Source of the DNA: Solirubrobacteraceae bacterium | Lineage (GTDB): Bacteria > Actinomycetota > Thermoleophilia > Solirubrobacterales > Solirubrobacteraceae | Assembly (NCBI GenBank): GCA_023230855.1 | Contig: JALNWQ010000001.1 | Span: forward strand, 1 to 64,000 | Length of the DNA stretch: 64,000 nucleotides | Direction of reading: 5' to 3' | Shown: positions 51,289 through 58,443 of the stretch, one piece after another | How the letters are laid out: the number at the start of each line of letters is the position of its first letter | Position numbering within the stretch: the stretch's first letter is position 1 | Translations under genes and position numbers: made by a program | Notes under the pieces: model-generated | Database searches by the model: none | Seen by the model: only the letters and a program-made list of their open reading frames with translations | What the model was told of the DNA's origin: nothing

Positions 51289-52089
51289 TCAGCCGGCGAC
51301 GTCGGGCGGGTCCGCGATGCGGGGCAGCGGGACCGCGTCGTCGATCCGCCCGTCCCCGTCGCGGACCGCGGCGGTGCCGAGGTACTCGCGGAGCATCCGT
51401 CGGCCGAGGTCCAGCGCGGCGCTGATGTCGTCCTCCGCCAGGCGCAGGCCGCCGGGCTGCAGCTCCAGGCCGACCACCCCGTTCCACGCGCCCCAGAGGA
51501 ACCGGGTGAGCAGCCGGGCGTCGACGGGGCGCGCCTCGCCGGCGGCGACGGCGTCGTCGATCGCGGTGGAGAACCGGTCGAGCAGCGCGCCGACCCGCTC
51601 CTGCACCCGCCGGTCGGTGTCGGCGTCGGCCGGCGCGCCGTCCGAGCCGGCGCTGCGGAAGGTGATGAACCGGAACGCGCCGGGATGGTCGTGGTGGAAC
51701 CGCAGGTAGGCGTCGCCGCCGGCGAGCACGCGCTGCAACGGCGTGAACGACGGGTCGTCGATCTGGGCCATGTACCGCTCGAACAGCTCGAGGGCCCGGT
51801 CGACGAGCGCGAGGTACAGGTCGTGCTTGCCGGCGAAGTGGACGTAGATCGAGCCGACCGACAGGCCGGCGCGCTCGGCGATCTCGTCGATCCGCGCGGC
51901 GTGGAACCCGTCGCGACGGAACGCCTCCTCGGCGGCCTCGAGGATCGCGGCGCGGGTGCGGGCACGACGGCGCTCGCCGCGGGACGCGGGCGTCGACGCC
52001 CCGGATGGCGCGGACGGTGGGGTGGGCTCCCCGGCGGCGGGCGGCGACGCGGCCGGGGCCCGGCCGCGGGTCGGCGACTCGTCGGGCAC
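51289..52089 (-). CDS. TetR-family regulator
   Basis: The helix-turn-helix region is clear: RTRAAILEAAEEAFRRDGFH, then IDEIAERAGLSVGSIYVHF. The ligand-binding half follows, for a total of about 266 residues from GTG 52089. The first 45 residues are a Pro/Ala-rich low-complexity arm, so the true start could be further in, near the Arg-rich block. The gene is divergent from the FAD-dependent oxidoreductase at 52212. The 122-base gap is unusually AT-rich around 52166-52205 and may hold the shared promoter and operator. Control of that flavoprotein is likely. Confidence 0.85.
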   Translation of the reverse strand: MPDESPTRGRAPAASPPAAGEPTPPSAPSGASTPASRGERRRARTRAAILEAAEEAFRRDGFHAARIDEIAERAGLSVGSIYVHFAGKHDLYLALVDRALELFERYMAQIDDPSFTPLQRVLAGGDAYLRFHHDHPGAFRFITFRSAGSDGAPADADTDRRVQERVGALLDRFSTAIDDAVAAGEARPVDARLLTRFLWGAWNGVVGLELQPGGLRLAEDDISAALDLGRRMLREYLGTAAVRDGDGRIDDAVPLPRIADPPDVAG

Positions 52090-52165
52090 GGGACCAGCGT
52101 AGCCCGGGTCGCCGTCGAGGCCGGGGCCGCCGCCGCCCGGTGACGTCGCCGGGCGCCGGGACGTC

Positions 52166-52205
52166 AATGAACGGACTTGCAAAACACTCGGTAGTCGTGC
52201 ACACT
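52166..52205 (+). promoter_or_regulatory. AT-richer promoter-like patch before the FAD oxidoreductase
   Basis: This patch stands out as relatively AT-rich in a GC-rich region. It contains TTGCAAAACACTCGG, whose TTGCAA could serve as a -35 element, with no clear matching -10. It lies in the divergent gap between the TetR and oxidoreductase genes and could include the repressor site. The evidence is composition and position only. Confidence 0.35.
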
Positions 52206-52211
52206 GCGCCC

Positions 52212-53648
52212 ATGGGCCGACCGGGGGACGGGGGAGTCGAGCGGGTCGACGTCGTGGTGGTGGGAGCCCGGTGCGCCGGGTCCGCCACGGCGATCGCGCT
52301 CGCGCGACAGGGGCGGTCGGTCCTCGTCCTCGACGGGGCGCGGTTCCCGTCCGACACGCTGTCGACGCACCTGTTCTTCCCCGCGCACGTCGCCGAGGTC
52401 GCCCGGCTCGGTGCGCTGGAGCGGGTGCGGGCGCTCGGCGCCCCGACGCACGACGTCGCCGGCCTGTGGGGGGACGACGTCATGGTCGACGGGCCGTTCG
52501 CGCCGTTCGAGGGGCACGCGCACGGCTGGTCGGTGCGTCGGCCCGGGTTCGACCACGCGCTCGTCGAGACCGCGCGCGAGGCCGGCGCCGAGGTGCGCGA
52601 GTCGACGCGGGTGACCGACCTCGTGTGGGGCGGGGGAGGTCGCGTCGAGGGCGTGCGGTGGCGGGACCGCGACGGGGAGGAGGGGACCGTCCGCGCCGAT
52701 CTCGTCGTCGGCGCGGACGGCCGTCACTCGACCGTGGCGCGCCTCGTCGGCGCCCGGGCCCACCACGAGGTCCCCAACCACCGGATGATGGCGTACGCCT
52801 ACTACCGGGACCCGCCGCACGCCGACCGGCACGCGGCGTTGCAGTGGCGGTTCGGGCGCGAGCTCGGCACGGTGTTCCCGTGCGACGGCGGCCTGTCGAT
52901 CGCGTTGCTCATGTCCCCGGCCGACCGCGCCGACGAGTTCCGCGCCGATCCCACGGCGACGTTCGAGGCGACCCTGGCGACGATCCCGCCGATGGCCGAG
53001 CGGTTCGCCGACGCCGAGCGGGTCACGAAGGTCCGCACGTCCTACAAGCACCCCAAGTACTTCCGTCACTCGGCCGGGCCCGGGTGGGCGCTGCCGGGGG
53101 ACTCCGGGCACTTCAAGGACCCGGTCACCGCCCAGGGCATCCGCGACGCGATGCGGTTCGGCCGCCTCCTCGGCGAGGCGGTCGGGCCGCTCATCGGTGA
53201 CCACGCCGCGATCGACCGCGCCACCCGCCTCTGGGAGCGGGACCGCGACGATCAGTGCCTGGACATGTACCAGTGGGCCAACGGCCTGGGCGAGGCGGAC
53301 GAGGTGTCCCCGATCGAGTCCGCCGCCTACCGGTGGCTCGCGGCGCGGCCCGACGGCGCCACCGAGGTGCTCGACGTGTTCTCGCGCCGACGGCTGTCGA
53401 CCGAGGTGTTCTCGCTCGGTCGCGCGGCCCGCTGGGCCGCCGACGCGCTGCGTCACCCGCGCGCCGGCCGGGCCGAGGTGTGGCGCACCCTGCGACGGGA
53501 CGCGGTCCGCGAGGCCCGGCGTCGCCGCGAGGCGATCGCGTTCACCCGGGTGCGTGCGGCGTCCGCACGCGCCGGGCTGCAACCGCCGCTGCCGGCGTCG
53601 GTGGACGGTCAGGCGATGGTGAGCCCACCGTCGACGACGACGGTCTGA
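52212..53648 (+). CDS. FAD-dependent oxidoreductase/monooxygenase
   Basis: This 478-residue flavoprotein has the N-terminal FAD motif VVVVGARCAGSATAIALARQ, with GARCAG in place of the usual GAGPAG, as in a known subfamily of geranylgeranyl-reductase/monooxygenase-like proteins. FPSDTLSTH follows. The second FAD motif is VVGADGRHSTVARLVGA, and GDSGHFKDPVTAQGI near residue 300 contacts the FAD ribityl chain. The substrate is unknown. It is divergent from a TetR gene. Its last 40 bases overlap the end of the convergent SDR gene (53609-54391). Confidence 0.88.
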   Translation: MGRPGDGGVERVDVVVVGARCAGSATAIALARQGRSVLVLDGARFPSDTLSTHLFFPAHVAEVARLGALERVRALGAPTHDVAGLWGDDVMVDGPFAPFEGHAHGWSVRRPGFDHALVETAREAGAEVRESTRVTDLVWGGGGRVEGVRWRDRDGEEGTVRADLVVGADGRHSTVARLVGARAHHEVPNHRMMAYAYYRDPPHADRHAALQWRFGRELGTVFPCDGGLSIALLMSPADRADEFRADPTATFEATLATIPPMAERFADAERVTKVRTSYKHPKYFRHSAGPGWALPGDSGHFKDPVTAQGIRDAMRFGRLLGEAVGPLIGDHAAIDRATRLWERDRDDQCLDMYQWANGLGEADEVSPIESAAYRWLAARPDGATEVLDVFSRRRLSTEVFSLGRAARWAADALRHPRAGRAEVWRTLRRDAVREARRRREAIAFTRVRAASARAGLQPPLPASVDGQAMVSPPSTTTV

Positions 53649-54391
53649 CCGGTGATGTACCCCGCAGCGGGGGAGGCGAGGAACACCGCGGTGGCGGCCA
53701 GCTCGCGGGGGTCGCCGGTGCGCCCGGCGAGGATCCGCCGGCTCTGCTGCTCGAGGTAGCCGTCCTGGTACTGGTCGGTCATCTCGGACGCGAAGAACCC
53801 CGGGGCGATCGCGTTGACGCGGATGCCCCGCCGGCCGGTCCACTGCTGCGCCAGGTCACGGGTGAGGCCGAAGATCGCCGCCTTGCTGGCGGAGTACGCC
53901 GCCTGGGGCAGGCCCGCGGTGGTGATGCCCAGGACGCTGGCGATGTTGATGATGCTGCTGCCGGGCTCCATGACCGCGGCGGCGGCCTGGGCCGCCCAGT
54001 AGCTGCCGTTGAGGTTGATGTCGATGACCTGCCGGAACTGCTCCGGGGTCTCCTTGTGGGCGGGGACGGCGGTGCCGATCCCGGCGTTGTTGACCAGCAC
54101 GTCGACCCGGCCGAACGCGTCCATCGCGGCCCGGACGAGGGCGTGGGCGTCCTCGGGGACCGCGATGTCGGTGCGGGCGGTGACCGCGCGACGACCGGTC
54201 GCCTCGACGAGCGCCTTCGTCTCCTGCAGGCGGTCCTCGCGGCGGGCGCCGAGGGCCACGTCGGCGCCCGCCTCCGCGAACGCCCGGGCGAAGGCGACGC
54301 CGAGGCCGGCCGACGCACCGGTCACCACGGCGACCCGGCCGTCCAGGCGGAACGCGTCGAGGATCTGATCGGACGGGACGGTGCTGGTCAT
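53609..54391 (-). CDS. Short-chain dehydrogenase/reductase (third)
   Basis: This 260-residue SDR has the cofactor motif TGASAGLG, NNAGIG, the catalytic YSASKAA and the C-terminal GGLTIA. The early part follows the FabG/3-ketoacyl-reductase-like pattern; the C-terminal half contains ITGQTVVVDGG, typical of the family. It would reduce or oxidise a carbonyl/alcohol with NAD(P). The start ATG 54391 has GGAGGAGCAAG upstream. The stop region overlaps the convergent FAD oxidoreductase by 40 bases. The substrate cannot be named. Confidence 0.9.
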   Translation of the reverse strand: MTSTVPSDQILDAFRLDGRVAVVTGASAGLGVAFARAFAEAGADVALGARREDRLQETKALVEATGRRAVTARTDIAVPEDAHALVRAAMDAFGRVDVLVNNAGIGTAVPAHKETPEQFRQVIDINLNGSYWAAQAAAAVMEPGSSIINIASVLGITTAGLPQAAYSASKAAIFGLTRDLAQQWTGRRGIRVNAIAPGFFASEMTDQYQDGYLEQQSRRILAGRTGDPRELAATAVFLASPAAGYITGQTVVVDGGLTIA

Positions 54392-54581
54392 CGCTTGCTC
54401 CTCCGGAGGGGTCCGGCCAGGCTAACGCGGCCCGGGTCGCATGGTGCAGACCCGCACCGGAGGTGACCCGCCCCGTGCGCCGCATGCCATCCGCCGTTCG
54501 ATCAATGCGTCCCCGATTACCCCGTGATTCCCACGCCGTTGCTAGGTTCCGGGCGAACAGTCAACGATCCGGGGATCTGGC

Positions 54582-55016
54582 ATGGCCGTCATCGACGACG
54601 CATTGAAGACGTGGAAGCAGCGCCTCGCGCAGCTCGAGAAGGAGCTTGCGCCGCTGCAGGCCGAGGCGGAGGAGCTCCGCGACGCGATCGGCAAGGTCGA
54701 GGGCACGCGCCCGGCGTCGACGAAGCCCGCCGCCACGCGTGGTCGTGCCGCCGCCAAGCCCAAGGCGCCCGCCAAGCGCACCGCGCGCCCGAAGGCCAAG
54801 CGCACCCCGACGGGCCGCAGCCCCCGTGGTCAGAACCGCACGTTGATCCTCGCGGCGATCGCGACCGACGCGAAGACCGCCGGCGAGGTCGCGGAGGAGA
54901 CCGGCATCGGCCGGGGCACCGTCGCGTCGACGCTCCACAAGCTCGCCCGTGATGGCGCCGCGGTGAAGGCCGAGCGCGGCTACCGGGCCGCCGACCCCGC
55001 CGCCGACAAGGCCTGA
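54582..55016 (+). CDS. Coiled-coil/winged-helix DNA-binding protein
   Basis: This 144-residue protein has three parts. Residues 1-45 form a coiled coil (WKQRLAQLEKELAPLQAEAE). Residues 46-85 form a very basic Lys/Ala/Pro linker like histone H1 tails (KPKAPAKRTARPKAKR). The C-terminal 55 residues are a winged helix (GEVAEETGIGRGTVASTLHKLARDG). This layout suits a dimeric nucleoid-associated or regulatory protein. It is preceded by a 190-base gap with a relatively AT-rich stretch and no other gene. It faces the acyl-CoA dehydrogenase and may control it. The family is not recognised by name. Confidence 0.75.
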   Translation: MAVIDDALKTWKQRLAQLEKELAPLQAEAEELRDAIGKVEGTRPASTKPAATRGRAAAKPKAPAKRTARPKAKRTPTGRSPRGQNRTLILAAIATDAKTAGEVAEETGIGRGTVASTLHKLARDGAAVKAERGYRAADPAADKA

Positions 55017-55061
55017 GCGCCGTGACCGGGCTCGATCGCCGACGGTGGTGATCGGGCCCGC

Positions 55062-56252
55062 ATGTCCACCTCCGACGCCACGCCGCGGGTCGACCCGGCC
55101 GACTACCTCGACGTCGACCGGCTGCTCACCGACGACGAGCGCGGCATCCGCGACGTCGTCCGCGCGTTCGTGCGCGACCGCGTCCTGCCGGACGTCGCCG
55201 ACTGGTTCGAGGCCGGCACGGCGCCGCGGGACCTCTTCCCCGAGCTCGGCCGCCTCGGCCTGCTGGGGATGCACCTCGAGGGGTACGGGTGCGCCGGCGC
55301 GTCGGCGACCGCGTATGGCCTGACCTGCCTGGAGCTCGAGGCCGGCGACACCGCCATCCGGTCGATGGTGTCGGTGCAGGGATCGCTGGCGATGTTCGCG
55401 ATCCACCGCTGGGGGTCGGAGGAGCAGCGGCGGGCATGGCTCCCGCGGATGGCCGCCGGAGAGGCGATCGGCTGCTTCGGCCTGACCGAGCCGGACTCCG
55501 GATCGGACCCGGGATCGATGCGCACCCACGCCCGCCGCGACGGAGCCGACTGGGTCCTCGACGGCCGGAAGACGTGGATCACCAACGGCTCGATCGCCGA
55601 CGTCGCCGTCGTCTGGGCCCGCTGCGCCCACGACGACCGCGTCCGCGGGTTCCTCGTGCCCACCGACGCACCCGGGTTCTCCGCGCACAGGATCCACCGC
55701 AAGCTGTCGCTGCGCGCGTCGGTGACCAGCGAGCTCGTGCTCGACGACGTGCGCCTGCCGGCCGACGCGGCGCTGCCCGGGGTCGCGTCGCTCCGCGGAC
55801 CGCTGTCGTGCCTGAACGAGGCCCGGTTCGGCATCGTGTGGGGCGCGATCGGCGCCGCCCGCGCGTGCCTGGAGTCCGCGCTCGACTACGCCGGATCGCG
55901 GATCCAGTTCGGTCGGCCGATCGCCGGGTTCCAGATCCAGCAGCAGAAGCTCGCCCGGATGGCGCTCGAGGTCAACCGCGGGCTGCTCCTCGCGCTGCAC
56001 CTCGGTCGACTGAAGGACGACGGGTTGCTCGCCCCGGAGCACGTGTCGATGGGCAAGCTCGGCAACGTCGACGCCGCGCTCGACGTCGCCCGCACCGCCC
56101 GCCAGATCCTCGGCGGCAACGGCATCACCCTCGGGTACCCGGTCATGCGTCACATGGCGAACCTCGAGACGGTCGTCACGTACGAGGGCACCGCCGACAT
56201 CCACAGCCTCGTCGTCGGGCACGCGCTGACGGGGCTCGACGCGTTCCGGTGA
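55062..56252 (+). CDS. Acyl-CoA dehydrogenase, glutaryl-CoA-dehydrogenase-like
   Basis: This 396-residue flavoenzyme has LTEPDSGSDPGSM and WITNGSIADV flavin-site segments, an Arg-rich region (YAGSRIQFGRPIAGFQIQQQ), and the catalytic Glu in VTYEGTADIHSLVVG near the C-terminus. The YEGTADIH pattern is characteristic of glutaryl-CoA dehydrogenases, which oxidise and decarboxylate glutaryl-CoA to crotonyl-CoA in lysine, tryptophan or aromatic breakdown. Other acyl-CoA substrates are possible. The start is ATG 55062, 45 bases after the winged-helix gene. A stray second copy of its C-terminal coding end follows at 56310. Confidence 0.9.
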   Translation: MSTSDATPRVDPADYLDVDRLLTDDERGIRDVVRAFVRDRVLPDVADWFEAGTAPRDLFPELGRLGLLGMHLEGYGCAGASATAYGLTCLELEAGDTAIRSMVSVQGSLAMFAIHRWGSEEQRRAWLPRMAAGEAIGCFGLTEPDSGSDPGSMRTHARRDGADWVLDGRKTWITNGSIADVAVVWARCAHDDRVRGFLVPTDAPGFSAHRIHRKLSLRASVTSELVLDDVRLPADAALPGVASLRGPLSCLNEARFGIVWGAIGAARACLESALDYAGSRIQFGRPIAGFQIQQQKLARMALEVNRGLLLALHLGRLKDDGLLAPEHVSMGKLGNVDAALDVARTARQILGGNGITLGYPVMRHMANLETVVTYEGTADIHSLVVGHALTGLDAFR

Positions 56253-56309
56253 GCGGGGCGGGGCCCTCGTACGACCCGGTGCCCGCCCGCCACCCCCGGC
56301 CGCACGGCG

Positions 56310-56381
56310 GACATCCACGCGTTGGTCGTCGGCCAGGCGTTGACGGGGCTCGACGCGTTCCGGTGAGCGGGGCGGGGTCGG
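56310..56381 (+). pseudogene. Orphan C-terminal fragment of a second acyl-CoA dehydrogenase
   Basis: This segment encodes ADIHALVVGQALTGLDAFR followed by a stop, nearly the same as the end of the preceding gene (ADIHSLVVGHALTGLDAFR). It is exactly 114 bases further on, in the same frame. The last 34 bases of the repeats, including the stop and beyond, are identical. The two residue differences (Ser-Ala, His-Gln) suggest a remnant of a diverged paralogue left after deletion or recombination rather than a recent slippage copy. The pieces before it (56253-56309) do not encode the family. Confidence 0.7.
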
Positions 56382-56401
56382 GCGCACCGATGGGGCAGCG
56401 G

Positions 56402-57166
56402 TCAGAGCATCGACGCGGTGAGTCCCCCGTCGACGACGAACGAGCCACCGGTCGTGAACGGCGTGGCGTCCGACGCCAGCCAGACCGCGAGAGGCACGAG
56501 GTCCTGGATCTCGCCCATGCGCCCCTGGCCGTGGTCCAGCAGGGCGCCGAGGTCGGTGCCGAGCGCCGTCGAGTACGGCTCGGCGATCGCGGCGACCATG
56601 TCGGTGCCGATGAACCCCGGGCAGATCGCGTTGACCCGGACGCCGTGGTCGCGTAGCTCGAGCGCGGCGGTCTTCGTCAGCGAGACCACCGCTGCCTTGG
56701 ACGCGGCGTAGCTGGCGCCGAGGGGCACGCCGGCGAGCCCGGTCACCGACGCCATCGTGACGATCGATCCGCCGCCCCCGGCGATCATCGCGGGAGCGGC
56801 GTGCTTGATGCCGAGGTAGGCACCGTCGAGGTTGACGTCGAGCACCCGTCGCCACGCCTCGTGATCGGTGTCGACGATCGACGCGGGCCGCGGAGCGATG
56901 CCCGCGTTGGCGACGAGGACGTCGAGGCCGCCGTGCCGCTCCGTCGCGTGCGCGACGAGTGCCTCGACCTGCTGCTCGACGCGCACGTCGCACGCCAGCG
57001 ACGTCGCGCCGTGCGGGAGGCGTGCCGCCACCGCCGCGGCGGCGTCGCCGTCGATGTCGGAGACCACGACGGTGGCGCCCTCATGGGCGTAGGCCTCGGC
57101 GACCGCGGCGCCGATACCCCGTCCGGCGCCGGTGACGATGGCGATCTTGTCCGTGAGATGACTCAT
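56402..57166 (-). CDS. Short-chain dehydrogenase/reductase (second)
   Basis: This 254-residue SDR has TGAGRGIG, VANAGIAP, the catalytic YAASKAA and the terminal SFVVDGGLTAS motif. ATG 57166 is chosen over a much longer open frame because SDR similarity starts at SHLTDKIAIVTG and AGGAG lies 9 bases upstream. It is 11 bases downstream of a related SDR (57178), with which it shares the AAPAMI and FVVDGGLTAS blocks; the two arose by duplication and probably form one transcript. Alcohol/carbonyl oxidoreduction of an unknown substrate is likely. Confidence 0.9.
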   Translation of the reverse strand: MSHLTDKIAIVTGAGRGIGAAVAEAYAHEGATVVVSDIDGDAAAAVAARLPHGATSLACDVRVEQQVEALVAHATERHGGLDVLVANAGIAPRPASIVDTDHEAWRRVLDVNLDGAYLGIKHAAPAMIAGGGGSIVTMASVTGLAGVPLGASYAASKAAVVSLTKTAALELRDHGVRVNAICPGFIGTDMVAAIAEPYSTALGTDLGALLDHGQGRMGEIQDLVPLAVWLASDATPFTTGGSFVVDGGLTASML

Positions 57167-57177
57167 GTCCGTGACTC

Positions 57178-57987
57178 CTAGAAGAGGGAGGCGGTCAGGC
57201 CGCCGTCGACGACGTAGTGGGCGCCGACCGTGAACGGTGCGGCGTCGGAGGCGAGGAACGCGACCGCGTCCGCGATCTCCTCGGGCGTCCCCGGACGCCC
57301 CTGCTTCGCGGCCACGACGGCGTCCAGCGACATGCCCGCCGCGCCCTCGATCGGCGCGCGCAGGTCGTCGTACATCGCGGTCTGGACGAGTCCCGGGCAG
57401 ACGGCGTTGACGCGGATCCCGGCACCGCGCAGCTCGATCGCGGCCACGCGCGTCAGCTGCAGGACCGCCGCCTTGGATGCCGCGTACGCGGCGAGCAGCG
57501 GCGCGCCGTTCAGCGACGCGATCGAGGCGATGTTGACGATCGCACCGCCGCCCGTCGCGATCATCGCGGGAGCCGCGTGCTTCGTGGCGAGGAACACGCC
57601 CTTGACGTTGATGTCGAGCACCCGCGCCAGCTCCTCCTCCTCGGTCTCGACGAACGGCTTGGCGATCTCGACCCCGGCGTTGTTCACCAACAGGTCGACG
57701 CCGCCGAACGCGTCCGCCGTGGCGGCGACGAGCCTCGCGACGTCGTCCGACGAGCGGACGTCGGCGCCGGTCGAGCGAACGTCGGGTCCGAGCTCCGCGG
57801 CGGCGCTCGCGCAGCCGTCGGCGTCCACGTCGGCGAGCATCACCCGCGCTCCCCGGGCGGCCAGCAGCCGACCGATCGCGAGGCCGATGCCGCGGGCCCC
57901 GCCCGTGACGATCGCCCGGCGGCCGTCCAGCCGGAGCGCATCGTCGAGCGTGGCCACCGGTCGAGGTGCGGGTGTGGATGTCGTCAT
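57178..57987 (-). CDS. Short-chain dehydrogenase/reductase (first)
   Basis: This 269-residue SDR has TGGARGIG, NNAGVE, an NIASIAS strand, the catalytic YAASKAA and the end HYVVDGGLTAS. The start is ATG 57987, giving a 20-residue arm before the Rossmann fold; the long open frame upstream has no family sequence. It lies 11 bases upstream of a sister SDR. The pair could act on successive oxidations of one substrate, or on two related ones. Nothing in the sequence marks them as mycofactocin-dependent. Confidence 0.9.
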   Translation of the reverse strand: MTTSTPAPRPVATLDDALRLDGRRAIVTGGARGIGLAIGRLLAARGARVMLADVDADGCASAAAELGPDVRSTGADVRSSDDVARLVAATADAFGGVDLLVNNAGVEIAKPFVETEEEELARVLDINVKGVFLATKHAAPAMIATGGGAIVNIASIASLNGAPLLAAYAASKAAVLQLTRVAAIELRGAGIRVNAVCPGLVQTAMYDDLRAPIEGAAGMSLDAVVAAKQGRPGTPEEIADAVAFLASDAAPFTVGAHYVVDGGLTASLF

Positions 57988-58112
57988 GGCGATGACGGTA
58001 GTCCGGGCGTCGGAGCTGACCGTTGGCGGGACACCCAGCATCCCCGTCGCCCGCTGTGATCGATCGACAACGCGTTCGGAGCCGGCCGTCGCGGCCGTGA
58101 CCGGGCACCGCG

Positions 58113-58421
58113 ATGCGGGTCTACCGGATGACCGTGCGGCTGTCGTGCTTCTGCCCGACGACGACCCCGACCGCGGTGACGGTGCGCCGGGCACGGTCGC
58201 GGGGCCGGGTCCCGTCGCATCTGCGGTCCTACGCGACGGTTCCGCGGTTGTTCGCCCGGGTGCAGGAGGCGATCGACCGCCGCGCGGCCGCGATCGACGT
58301 GCAGTACGCCGGCCGGACGGGACGCCCGGTGACGCTGGCCGTCGACCACAGCCTCATGATCGCCGACGAGGAGCAGCACGTCACCGTTCGCCGGTTCCGG
58401 CGCCTCGCGGCGAAGCGCTGA
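58113..58421 (+). CDS. DUF6174-like protein, apparently shortened at the N-terminus
   Basis: The 102 residues match the pattern of DUF6174 proteins: YRMTVRLSCFCP near the start, VPRLFARVQEAIDRR in the middle, and DHSLMIADEEQHVTV at the end. Family members are usually secreted or lipoproteins with a signal peptide before this point. Here an in-frame TGA at 58098-58100 lies just five codons before ATG 58113, so no signal sequence is present. The gene is either truncated or misread upstream. No function is known for the family, and no neighbour shares its strand. Confidence 0.6.
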   Translation: MRVYRMTVRLSCFCPTTTPTAVTVRRARSRGRVPSHLRSYATVPRLFARVQEAIDRRAAAIDVQYAGRTGRPVTLAVDHSLMIADEEQHVTVRRFRRLAAKR

Positions 58422-58443
58422 GGCGACCGGTCGTCCCGTGCGC

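Noticed and set aside
53609..57987. The three SDRs as mycofactocin-dependent dehydrogenases
   Set aside because: Mycofactocin-linked SDRs have a characteristic insertion near the cofactor site. I do not see it; they look like ordinary SDRs.
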